Assembly (NCBI GenBank): GCA_950295325.1
Contig: OX485808.1
Location: forward strand, 10,420,501-10,484,500
Reading direction: 5' to 3'
Length of the DNA stretch: 64,000 nt
Origin: Polytrichum commune
Lineage: Eukaryota > Streptophyta > Polytrichopsida > Polytrichales > Polytrichaceae
The position numbers and the translations under genes were made by a program. The notes below the pieces were generated by a model. The model worked only from the letters and a program-made list of their open reading frames with translations, did no database searches and was not told where the DNA came from. Below, in pieces: positions 35,501 to 47,140 of this stretch. Within the stretch, counting starts at the first letter, position 1. Every line of letters begins with the position of its first letter.

Positions 35501-38500
35501 TGCTGATGGTGTTGAGATCACAGTTGAATTTTTTCTCAATAAACTTAAGACAGAAAGGGAGGAAGTTCAGAGCAGAGGAGCTGAGCTTCACCAGGAGCTC
35601 AAAAAGGTACTTAGAATTTTATTTTGAGTGCTTATCTTTTTTTCATATAGAAACGTTACACTACAATCATACTCATACAAATATTATTGGCCTACATTTT
35701 CTTAATTACAATTAATTTTCCAATTATTCAAGCACACCATAAATAACTTGGACGTAATGTGGCTTCAACCTACAATTGTACAATTGCGTATTCTGGAAAA
35801 TATGACTTAAGTAGGAACATTTGCTCATTTACAGTGTTTCGACTTACTGAAAATTATTATTTCTGGTAATGCAGGCTAAGGTAGACGTGGAGTTTCTTGA
35901 GAAGGCGACTGCACAACTTGTGCAATCCAATAATAACCTCCGCACCAGCCTAGCTGAAAGTGAAAGGAAATTTGAACTTGAGGAGGAAGCAAAGGTGTTG
36001 AAGGAGGATCTTGGAAAGTCACGGGATCAAGCTCGATTTAAAGAAAGGGAGGAGAGGTCCTTGTTACAAGTAAGTTTGATTATGCCATTACTGACCTGAA
36101 ACCTACAAGTTTTCAACCTTATATGAACATCCTTGCAAAGGGAAAGAACTCCCTAGTTCTTCAGCATAATTTGGTACCTACTTCAGTTGTGCAACATATT
36201 CATGTCATGCCAACTGGTTATCATACTTGGCTACCTTTAAATGAGAGCTGTTCTACCCTGAGCCGCTTTTGCCACTTTTGAATGAAAATTGGAAAAAAGT
36301 TGAGTATGTCAATTCCTTTTGATTTTACGGTCATTGGATGCTGTAGAAAGACCAAAGATCAATTTGTGCTACAACAAACATTGAAACCTCTCATAGTACC
36401 CATTGATACCACAGTTTTGATCCTTTTCACATCGTTGTAAGTCATATTTTGACACTGAAAAAAACCGTGAATTTAAGTGTTGACTTTCTCCTGCAATATT
36501 ATCATTTGTCGTTTTTCCTTTATATCCAGTTGGGTCATATAAAAGTGAAAAAATGTCCAATATCAAGCTAGCCCTTGGTCTACCATCGTAGGTAAATCCC
36601 TTTCTGATGAGTACACCTAAATGACTGGATTTTTATGAAGACAATTATCAGATGTCAAAGCTCAAGACGTTATGTCTTGGTCATGGCCATAAGACTGTCC
36701 AAATCACGACAAATAATGTTTTGTGACTCAGGCCTACTGGAGAGAGCGCTCCATTCATCTCTACTAGTGCCGGGGATGTAGATCCTATCTCTCCACATGC
36801 ACATGGGATCCAAGTGGATCTCAACTAATTAGGAACAACATGTGGCAGAATTTGAGAGAATATACCTTTCGGTGGAACAGAGGGCCTACTGCAGTAATAT
36901 GATACTTTGCTGAAATGCAGAGTCATACTGCCTTATGAGGCCCATAAGAGGCCAATAAGAGGCCAATTTTCTATCTGATGTGACCCGATTCATATGATAT
37001 GCATAATGCCATGCCACCGCTTCCTCACCCAAAAATAAAATGGAAAGAAAAGCTCTGGCATCGGTGCTTCCTTGGTTGTGGCATGGTCTTTAACCAACAT
37101 GCACCATGTCAACATGGACTCCTGGACCTTTTATTTTCTTGGAAAATTGCGCATGTTTAAGAGCAAATTCGGAGGTATGTGGGTGTTGTTTGGTTACATT
37201 TTTTAATGGACACCTATATTTTATTGGTGAGTGGTTAGGTGGGGATCAAAGAACAAACACCATAAAGGCACATGTTTAAATGAGGTTGGACTAGTCATCA
37301 GATTTTTATTGACTACTCCACACTCAATAGTGAACTCATTTGGGAGGACCTGTGAATTCAGTTAAGAATTTAACAAGCATGCACTTCCAATAATTATAAC
37401 TAAATCAAGGGAAGTTTGGTTTTGGTTGATCCTTCATCGCAGATTTCCTAATGCAAACACAAGTTTGTTGTGTAATTCTAATCAATAGAAGTTGGAGAAC
37501 ATGAAAACCAAACCAACTAACACCCCACAACTTAGTCTACTTGTACCTTTTAGGAAAGGCTTTGCCAAGTGAGGAATTTTTTTAATTAATAACTTAAATT
37601 GATCATAATAGGAACAACATATGGCAAAAGCATTCCAAGAATAAATATTTTGTGCTACATAAGGAACAAGCTCTGGTAGTTCAACAAGGTGCGGGCTCAT
37701 TTGTTAAAGTCAAAGTGAGAGAGGGGTCAGATTACAAGAGCCTCTATGATACCCTAACCAATGAGGAGGTTTTGATTTGTTCATTCAACCTCAAAGAAAG
37801 TCTCCCTGGCCGGTATTCATTACCTCTCATTATAGGGCACTGAAGGTGGTGAATATGTGACCATGTAACAAACTGTTTCTCCTTAGTGCAGGATTTGGCA
37901 GAAGTGGAAGCTCAGGTGGAAGACATAGAAAAAGAGTGTGCAACAGCAACCAAGACATATGAGAACCTTGAAATGAAAATCGAGCTTGCTCACAAAGATG
38001 AAACTGAGCAGGTAGTCAAGCGAAAACGTGCAGCTGCCCGCCTCAACACCCTCATGCGCGAACTCCGAGAAAATTTATCGTAATATCACACGCACCCATT
38101 TGTGACCTTTGTGATATTAGCTTTGCGTGATTTACTTAATTTCACATTTAAAATTTGACTGTTTACCTAAAACAAGATTCTGTAAGCATAATTGTGGTGA
38201 AGTTTAGTAGGCACCTAGAGGCTCTTGTGTGTAGCCAGCTAGGAAATAACAAGCTCAACTATAAATTTGCTTAAAGCAAGCAATTCACGTCTCGCCCTCG
38301 TATTATCTTTACCTCCTACATGTGCTGTAACAAACTGTAATATTCAGTATCAAAGATGGTAGAGTCATCCCAATTCATGGCACTCCCATGCTATGAATAG
38401 TCCCGAACGACAGCTGTTTTGATGAAATAAATCATCTAAAAACAGTTCAAATTTAGAATTGAAGATGTGTATCAGTTTTGGGACCATTTAAATTTATTTT

Positions 38501-39780
38501 TTGGATAACTATTTACGCTAAATGGGAAATTTCCATTGAAAGTTGTAGGATATGCGGAGGGTTATAGAAAAGTTAGGGCCTATTTTATTTACATCAAGTT
38601 TTAACCTAATTACCAATTTACACTATGATGGCCAAGGGCCCTGACCATGAAATTGTGAGGGCCCTTGAAATATATTTGAAGGGCATACCATAGAAAATGA
38701 AATTGAAATTTTGTGTGGTCATGGGCTTTCAAGTGTAGTGTGAAGACATAACTATGCGACTGGGCTCTCATCCGAAATTCGATGTTACTTCATTACTTCA
38801 TCTAGGTCCTTCTACACAATATTAAGTTGTAATAAATCAAGGTTTGTGAGATTTTGAAGTGTCTTGGTCTCCTGGTTTTGTATTAGACCCACCTCAAAGA
38901 GGTTTGAGGTGGGCTTGACGCAAAGTCTGTTAGACCAGAAAACATTTCCATGGTATACCATGTAGGTTTATATGTAAGGTTTTTCATCCACTCAAACTTC
39001 CATGATCCCTTAGGCCCTCAAGCTCTAGTGTAAAGCAAGTGGGACAGTCTTGGCATTTTCCACCAATGAGAGGTTTTAGATTTCAATCGTCATGGAACCT
39101 TAATAAGCTCTAGTTCTTAAGTTATTGATCCATGAAGCAATTGCTAAATATTCTACGGTATGCAATATATCCAAAATCAACACTTAACTTTATTAAAACC
39201 AATTGTATCTAGAAAATTTCTTGTACAATAAGTACATATGAAATTATGAGGATGGACACCACCTGAACATTTGGTATAAGTGTTGGTCGCTTACAAATGA
39301 AACTTGAAAACTTTTGCATACGTTATCCAAACAATCTGTTCTTTAGTGCGTAACTTAAAATCCTCTTGACTTTTTTGTAAGAAACAATAAAAATAATATG
39401 CCAGTGCTTATTATGTCAGGTTTAGGTTTGCTTTTCTTACTCCATTGGTGCAATGTAGGCCAGAGGAAACAACAAGGCTTGGAGGAGAATTTATTTTGGC
39501 AGAGATGAGGGAGTCCACGAAGGACGTGTTATACAAGCTGAAGCAGTTGGCCCAGGACAACCCAGACTATGCATCAGCCATTGAGAAGCGTGTTGTGCGG
39601 GAAGGCTTTAAATTACCCTCAGGTCCTGCAAATTCGCGGTCGAGTTTATCTGGATCATCCAGTGCAGGATCTGTTACTAGCAAAGGCTTTGGTCAAGATG
39701 GGGCAACCTCGAAGGGGAAGGCAAAGGTGATGCAAGGGGCATCATCAAGTGTTGTGAAGATGGAGTTTAAGGGAACATGA
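26507..39780 (+). CDS. CCDC39: CCDC39/FAP59 homologue, axonemal 96-nm ruler coiled coil
   Basis: CCDC39 pairs with CCDC40 to form the molecular ruler that sets the 96-nm repeat of motile axonemes and places inner dynein arms and nexin links. I read 17 exons: 26507-27559, 28400-28726, 29214-29381, 29475-29621, 29817-30037, 30635-30821, 31296-31375, 31914-32016, 32244-32478, 32877-33142, 33745-33876, 34124-34217, 34646-34818, 35460-35606, 35875-36069, 37892-38079 and 39459-39780. Phases agree throughout and give 1345 residues. From exon 2 on it aligns block by block with animal CCDC39: FLPDFASDENRAL, ASEEHLKI, LEQWVQAAMQKDEDVVAL, RLHVERQKVIQMWE, LEADLLLMEVNRL, and a Ser/Gly-rich tail ending SSVVKMEF. 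Most of the protein is heptad coiled coil. The first exon adds about 350 acidic Gly/Pro-rich residues absent from animal proteins (941 aa in human). In a plant its expected site is sperm flagella. Weakest points are whether exon 1 belongs to the gene and the junctions at 29381/29475 and 38079/39459. Confidence 0.92.
27590..27985 (+). repeat. Three tandem ~136-bp units in CCDC39 intron 1
   Basis: Units are anchored by AATCCCATGTGTTGGATTGA-like sequence at about 27625, 27760 and 27898 (spacing 135 and 138). Each continues with CATTCCCTCCCAATCCTGC and GGTTCAATTGG-like blocks. A partial fourth copy is near 28090-28160. The first unit begins inside the open frame after exon 1, directly downstream of the donor site. 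Confidence 0.75.
28789..29199 (+). repeat. Tandem duplication of ~200 bp in CCDC39 intron 2
   Basis: 28789-28988 and 28989-29199 share GTTTGATAAATTTGT, TTATGGGTATCAAT, AAAGGTCATTGGTC, TACATTGGTTCTGCAAGAAG and AAACACACTATGCGTA in order. The second copy ends just before the acceptor of exon 3. Confidence 0.85.
30090..30445. repeat. Foldback MITE in CCDC39 intron 5, second copy of the 2470-2820 family
   Basis: This 355-bp segment matches 2470-2820 along its whole length, for example GGGACTTTTTGTCAGGAGTT, CATTGAGGGCCAAACTC, CAAACCTCCACACTACC and CAAAAGTCATGTTAAGTTAG. Its ends are inverted repeats (ATCCTTTCATTCAGTGGGAC against the complement ATCCTCTAACTTAACATGAC), with inner CATTGAGGGCCAAAC and GTTTGACCCTCAATG arms. 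Confidence 0.75.
33217..33613. repeat. Large foldback element in CCDC39 intron 10
   Basis: Two arms of about 165 bp form an imperfect palindrome with a short centre. Left-arm blocks TAGAGCTATCC, GGAAGGGAGTTTCGCTCC, GTTTAAGGAGCGTTCAAGTG and TTTGACTTTGGCCAAGAGAC are mirrored in the right arm by CTTTTGGCCAAAGTCAAA, CACTTGAACACTCCTTAAAC, AAAACTCCCTTCC and GGATGGCTCTA. No coding capacity. It fits a foldback MITE. Confidence 0.8.
37180..37528. mobile_element. Terminal-inverted-repeat element in CCDC39 intron 15, empty relative of 2217-2938
   Basis: The left end (GGGTGTTGTTTGGTTACA) mirrors the right end (complement GGGTGTTAGTTGGTTTGG). The inside matches the outer parts of the membralin-intron element (AATTATAACTAAATCAAGG and CTTCATCGCAGATTTCCTAA against 2440-2460 and 2835-2860) without the 350-bp nested unit. 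Confidence 0.65.
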
Positions 39781-42700
39781 TGATCCCTTGAATGCGTATC
39801 TCATTGTTGACATATGCCAACTCAACATTCTTATCCTTTTCTGAGAAGGCACCATGCAACTAGCCCTGGTGCAAACCTTCAATTAGAGTCGCACATGTTA
39901 GTTGTAAAATGGTTAAATATTGCCAGGGATTTTGATATGCAACTTGCCAGGAATCTTGTCAAGAATCCCTTCAAAAAGGATTTATAGTTCGGCTGAAGAA
40001 CAAGTTTGTTTTGCCATCATTGTAACATTCAATTTCATCACCTAGTCCCAAACTCTCTTGAATTTGTGGTTTACTTACTTGCTTAAAGGTGGTTTACTTC
40101 CATAATTCTCCCAAAGGGAGGGGAATCTGAGAAATGTACTTTTTACCATAGCTAGACTTTGACAACTGCAGTAAGCTTTTCTAACACGTGTGGGCTTTAT
40201 TAATGTAGAAGAACACATTCCTTTTTTTCCAGAAAGCTGGAGGAATCTGGGGATTGTAATGTAGAAATGCATGGGATGAGTTGAACCAAACATTAAAGAA
40301 TCAATTCCTGCCTTGGAAGTCAAACTGTTTGTTGTAGGTGTTAAAATTATACTGACACTGCTGTTACGGGTCGATGAACATGCTAATTTTGAATTAGTTG
40401 CAATGTCATCTATCTATGGAGTTGGACACTACACTAAATATGAGATTATAGTGACTTACTATTCGGAATTACACAATGCTATATCTATTGACCGTACATC
40501 CCATATTTTACCAACAAATGCTAAATTGGTAGTTTGGACATTATAGAACATTGACAACTTTACTTGGTAAAAAAATGTTCCAATAGTAAAAAGATATAGC
40601 ACCGTGGAAATCCACATAGTAAGTCACACTAATTATCATATTTGGTGTAGTATCACTGTTGTGAACACTAAAGTATTTCATTGCTGACTTGTCCATTCTG
40701 TCACAGTCCAGGTAAATTCGTCCTGTCAGTTATCTGGCAAGACAATCTAAAAGCCTATATAAAGTTGAACATCCACAACCGTTCAATTCCGAAGAGAGAA
40801 AGTAATTACAAAATCAAGGGGAAAAGGTAAAGTAAGGGGCTACATACCACTTCAGGAAGTCTTTGTTGAGGGAATGAGTGGTATGGTCGTAACCAACAAC
40901 TCCGTCTTGTCTGTGGAAAGAATCCGTTCGCCCACAATCAGTTGGCAAAAGAGTCCTTAAGTGAGCACATAAACAAACTAGATGGGCTCTAGAATCAACC
41001 TTCCTTGCGGTGACTGATCTGATGAATACAATAGCAAGGAATACAAAAGCTCGAAGTTGGGAGATTCATGAATTGATATCAATGATGGTAATACAGCGAT
41101 GTGTGGACTCATAACGGCATAATCAGAACTGGTTAATCACTTGTTAACAAGTGATGGAGATTCACAGCGAATACTTTGAGAAGATCAAGGAGCTGCAGAT
41201 CTTGGGGACACTAGATTCGGAATTACTTGGCAAGTGAGTGATTCGCGTATCTCCAGATTCTGCTTGCACGCTCGAGGAATAATCTCTGTCCGTGTCGGTC
41301 AATGGCATGCAGGTACCGACTGTGTCCCTGAATCTTGGCTACTTGATTTGGGTGGTCTGCTTAATCATCACTGCGGTGACTTTCTCCAATAATCTGGCTA
41401 TGTTTGTTTGATATGACCATGGTTGGAATGGGGCTGAGATGAAGTCCACATGAGTAATTAAATCTATTCACCACTCAGCAGATCATCAGTTAGAATTCAT
41501 GCATTCAGGGCATTTGAAGCATTAAATCAAAGAATCACGATGACTGACAGAGGTAGAAATTCAGTGAAAATGGTTTGAAATCAATGGAGGGATCCAGAGG
41601 AAGATATGGTGTCAACGTGTCGATTGGCCACATCAATTTAGCACTTTTCCAATATTCACTCGACATTTTTTTGATCGTGCAAAGTGTCGAGTGGGCGGTG
41701 CTGTTCATTTAACACGACAAAGGTCACTTGCTTCCTTGACACTTTTCTCATCAATGAATGGAATGTCGAATGGGCTCGACCATTTTTGGGTCAAATGCAG
41801 GGTCGAATCCACCTTAATTAGTGGCCACAATAATTTCGTTAAATTGTGGGAAATGCAAATCATGTGTCATCGACACTATACTGTCGAATTAGAGCTATGT
41901 TGACTTTCCTCCCATATACACATATTTGTGGACTGCAAGGTATTACTCTGCAATCTTTAAACCAATACCCATGACTAACTAGAGACGAGTCTGAATCACA
42001 GTAGTATTAATACATCATGACAGGCCATCTCAAAACCCTCAACACAGATGTCACTCATGCAGAGTGTCTGAATCATGAGTAAGAAATTTGTGAAGCAATT
42101 TCTGTCAGTTATGACTAGTGAGTCAAACACTCTAATTGTACTTTCAAGCTATTTTTGGAAATTAACGAATTAGACAAAGGAGCTGTTCATGGTAAAACTA
42201 CGACACGAGAACATGAATATGATACCATATTCTCTGGCCATATATAGCGACAGCTGCTTATGAATACTGGTACTGAATTAGCGTGATTAGAAGGATGGAA
42301 TAATTAGACGACAACCACCTTCAGTCAAACATCCGCAGTGAGATGTCTGCATATCGATATTGAGCTCCTGGACTATATTCAGCTTGACACGCTTCAGTTC
42401 GTGTTACAAGTACTTTTCCGACGCCATGGCCGCTGAACCAGGGTGTAAGATCTGCCCTAGCCTCTAACTTACACGCTTCTTAGCTGTCCCACTCCCTGTC
42501 AAGCGGTTACACCTTGACTTAACCCTCTAGGCACTGTGCACATCTTGACCTAATTGTTTGTTTGAACCATCTCAGGACTGCTATCACTGGAGATTGGTTA
42601 ATAGTGCTCATCAGGTAAAGTAAGTTATGAGGGCCTTCGACTATAATGGTCTCTCTTAATTGGTATGGAATCAATCAGTTGAGGTTCCAGTTAGTCGTAA

Positions 42701-43863
42701 CTGTCTGAGGATTAATTCTACTTATATTTTCTTGTAAATTACAACTACCCACAAATTAGCTCCTCCTGTTACCGTTGGTTATGCTGTCGTTATATACATT
42801 AATACTGCAGCATGAACTCCTTATGTACTCCATCTTTAAATGAAGGTCCCCAATCAAACCTTGCAATTGTAACGATGGTATGTTGCAGAGTACTCCTGCA
42901 TGGCAATGTTGGAATTATACGTCACCCCTGATTAGGATACTTAATTACCTTTGATTAGATTATTACAGTCTGTCTTATGAAAACTCTTCAGATTAAAATA
43001 AGTGTCTTGATTACATGGTTAGTAAGGCTCTTGACTTACTGAAGCTTATTAATCAAGTGTACTCAAGACTAGCACTCATATTAGTCCTGAGAAGCCGTAG
43101 AGCTACTTTAGCCAACTTCAAAGTTGATAAGTTGAAGCTTGTATAGCTTGATTATGTAGTCTTTAGTGTAAACGTCAATACATCACTTGTTTGCATCATA
43201 TGGTTTGTACAGCCGAATTTTTCTTAAAGTCAGGGCAGCTCCCCATTATGAGTATAATGTCAGTTTGATGCCTTTTAATTACATGCCTGAACCTCGCAAT
43301 TGAGACATAGATTTGAGTCTATCACGGCACATGCCATACATATAATTAACCTGCACCGAATCGTGAGTGCAGTTTCATGATGCCATTGACTCGCTGAAAA
43401 TCCCAGAACAATTACGATTCCTGAATATGTAAAATTGTATATGTAATTACCTGCAGTGTAAGTTAGTAGTTCTATATGGTGTCATAGAGCTGTAACTGCC
43501 ATTTCAGATATTCGTGTTTATTTCCATGTCACAATGCATGGGCGCCGATTCCCCGGATCTCCTGATATCTCGTCTGCAGTAGTCCGTAGGATTGGAATGA
43601 AGAGAGTTATCGTCAGCAGTATTGTTCGATCGATGGCCTGCAACAGGCTAGGCTAGCACACAAAATGTGGTAATTTCGTTCAGGCTTCACTTCAGGCGGG
43701 AGGTAGTTTTGTGAACCATTCCCAGAAAAAGGCCCTTGCAGCAGCAGCTGTGCCATAAATTGCAACAAGCTGCAACAACCTGGCATGTGTGTCGGAGATG
43801 GAGGGCATTGCGCATGGAATACTTTGGTGAGTGTAACTCGATCGACATTGGGGATGTATGAGT

Positions 43864-43974
43864 GATCCACACGAGTGTCTTGGGGTCTTTCTCTCCTCAA
43901 TGATCGAGTTGGAGGGTCATCAATAATTCCAGTTCGTTGAAGAGAGAAACGACCCCGAGACTTTCATGTGGTTT
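43864..43974. repeat. Inverted-repeat pair 1 of a three-member family
   Basis: CACACGAGTGTCTTGGGGTC-TTTCTCTCCTC at 43866-43898 faces AGAGAGAAACGACCCCGAGA-CTTTCATGTGG at 43941-43971. The two arms are reverse-complement relatives. They enclose about 42 bp of unrelated sequence. Confidence 0.65.
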
Positions 43975-46844
43975 CCTGATGAGCACAGTTTATTTCAGCA
44001 ACATCAGCAGCAGCCAAGGTTAATATTTACAAAGGTACGTCCCCGATCATGAGAAGGTGTAGATAACTCCAAGTTATTATGAGAAAGTTCTGACATCACA
44101 TTATTTTTGTTTTCATTGTTGTGATGAATTACTGACAATACCATCGAAACAGTTTTAGTTCTGTACGAAAATTCATACGATTGAAATGGGGGTTAAGCCA
44201 TGTGCATATCAGGATTAAGAGATTTGAACGAACTTTGAACCCACCGAGTTGCGCAAGAATTTGGTGACGCTGTTGTTTTCATGCTCTTAAGTTTATTCCT
44301 AGGATAGAGTATCATAATGCATATACGTACCATTGAGTTGATTTAGTGGCTGGCATAGAAACGGCAAAGAATCCCCATATACTCTATGGGAAATTGTTTA
44401 TGTAGAACTAGCTAGCTGCATTAGATAAACTAGATTCAACTGGTTGTAAACTGGCTCTCATAGCTTGTAATTTGATATCAGCTGAAACATGACTTAATTC
44501 CTACTGGATTCTTGATGAATTTGATGAATTAGATGGAAAGTGGAAATTGGTGTAAGAGTCAGATGTCCTGCCACATGCAGCAGTCTTGGTTTACAGACGG
44601 CATCTGACACATTGGGTGACAAAAAACTCATGTGCTGTCAGTACATGTCAGTACATGTGACCTATAATTGTCCAGATCATTTGTGTACTGCGTCCAAATA
44701 TTTGTGTGTCATGTACAGAAATTTTGAGTTCATTCGATCAACGCATTTTCGCAGACTGGAGAAAGTCTGCCTTACACTCCGATTCGAAGTTGCAATTGCT
44801 GGCCCAGCTGCTACCTCCTATCAAACTATTTTTAGAGGCATCGGTTTGTGCAGACATAGTCCTTGTCTTCAACATAAAGCTACTGAATTCAATCCCCTAC
44901 AGTTTCCCTGAACATGTGAATTTGAGCAGGTGTAATTGCAAGTGTCAACTTGTAACATACTGCTCCTATGTCTGCATGTCCAGCGCGAGTCACTTAAAAC
45001 CGATGACATAAGGTACAATGCCTAATTCGAAGAATTTTTTCTCTGCACCCACTTCTAATAAAGATGTGAAACAATCATTTAGTGCAAGATGAATAGAAAA
45101 TCCAAATCGTGTCCATAGGCATTGGCCTCATAAATTTCAGAGCTCATGTGAATATCTTATGCATTATCAAAGTGAAGATTCTCATGCTCATTAAGTGGTC
45201 ATGACATTAGTGCATTTTGACTACGTTGAAATCAGCTAATTGAGCACAAAATATTGCAATTATGACACTTTCTCTCCATGGAAAGTAAGAATGTCACAAA
45301 GTTGGCAAACGAATATGACATTAAATCTATTGGATATATAGGTCCCCCAATTTTTTTGACTAGTATTGAGCCTAGAATAGTTAACATATTTGAGCACATA
45401 GTGCATTGTCTTTTTAAATACATCCCTTTTGATGTTTGTTCTTAGATCATCACCTAACCACATACCACTCAAATAAAGGTGTCCAGATTATTGCTATGTT
45501 TGGAATTAGGCACGTCTCCCCTACATAGTTTAAGTTGCGGTCCAATGTAAGAATAGTCATCAGGCGCCATCACAACATTGACTCCTCAATAAAGGATGCT
45601 GATATCCTCCACTATTTAAATGTCTTATGGAGATGTTAACCTGGAACCTATGAACTGTCCACTTTTGGTGAGAATACTCTTTTACCCTATGTCTGACATG
45701 TGTCAAATACGTTGGACATGCCTTCATAATGAACAATTTCAAGGCTCACGTGGTCATGGGAAATCTACCTGGAAATTCAAGATTCTCTACTGCATCAAAA
45801 TAATGAATCGAAGGACGACCTCTGGAATTGGCAAACCGTTGCGAATATTTCACTTGACCACAAATGGAGCTCATTAGACGTACACTACCATCATGACACG
45901 GAGCTGCCTCAGAAGAAAATTTCAAGTAATTAATGTGCAAGACTGGTACTAAAAACCATTCTGTTTCAAGGAAACTGCAAAAAGTAGCAGTACTGACGAA
46001 GATCGTAGAGTTTCTCGGATTCAAAGTATCATATAAATGAATCTATGATATTCTTCATAATTCTATACCTCAAAGACTAGATAAAGACCGGGAGTGAGTT
46101 GTATTCCTTGGTATAATAATCTATGTGTCTTCCTGGGAGTTTGAGTGAAGTTCTGAGATCTGAGATCGCTCTGCTTGTTGTTTGACTTGTCATTACCCCT
46201 GGTTCCTTATCAATCTTTTCCATTATACTGGGTAGTATGATGCGTCTGGCACTATGATGATTTCCCATTATAAAGCCGAGTTGTTCCTGATTGCAGATTT
46301 AACCTCTGCGACCTCGGAGTGTTCGCTTCATATTAGAATTTGAAGATCTGGATTGTTTTTCAAAAAATGAAGCCAGTCGTACCGGGGAAGCTGCCTCACA
46401 ATATTCTCTTCTGATTTATTCTTGGTAGCAGTATTGCTGCAAGTTCAGTTCACTAGCGACAGGAGAGCCACTCAATGGGGATTTATATATATGTATATAT
46501 AAAACTGAGATTATGCAATATACTGTGCCAGTTATTCTGCAGGAAGCTATCTCTGTCCGTCGACTCTAGTGATCCTACTTTATATTCTCAAAGTCAACTT
46601 GCTACACAGTCAAATTAACCTTCATTTGCAAAACATATATGTAACGAGCATCAATGCGGTTTATATTGTGGTCGGAAGGCTTAAAGTGGACTATACAGTA
46701 CTGAACGACAGCTTGTTCACGAGATTTCTAATGGTGGTTTCATTGAAGTTCCATGTGTCTTGCTGCTACATAATTGCGAAAGAGTCAGGTTAACACTCCC
46801 CATCCTCAATTCCGAAGTTTTAGTATTGGGATTTCATGTTTAAG

Positions 46845-47140
46845 TTTCTCCTTCTAGAAGGTTATTCTCAATCGATCAAACCTATTCAGGGTGACGTCTC
46901 TTCAAAAAGGTTAATATCTCATCAATCCTGTTTATGGGTTTCTCAATCATAATCCTGCTCAGGTTGTCTCTTCTTAAACCTGACTATTCTCAATCAACCC
47001 TGTTTATATATCCTCAATCAACTTGCTCATTCAGGTTTTCTCTTCTGACAGATAGATGATTCTCAAACAATGTCCAATATATATTTCTGCAACATAATTT
47101 CTCTTCTAATAGGTTAATATTCTCAATCAACCTTTATACT
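46845..47140 (+). repeat. Degenerate tandem array
   Basis: About five units of 60-75 bp share TCTCTTCTAAAAGGTTA-like, ATTCTCAATCAACC-like and TGTTTATAT-like segments (starts near 46845, 46897, 46967, 47040 and 47099). The units are strongly diverged. Confidence 0.55.

Noticed and set aside
44540-44911. 123-codon frame in the gene-free region
   Set aside because: No recognisable family, low-complexity amino-acid pattern, no matching exons nearby. Expected by chance in 14 kb.
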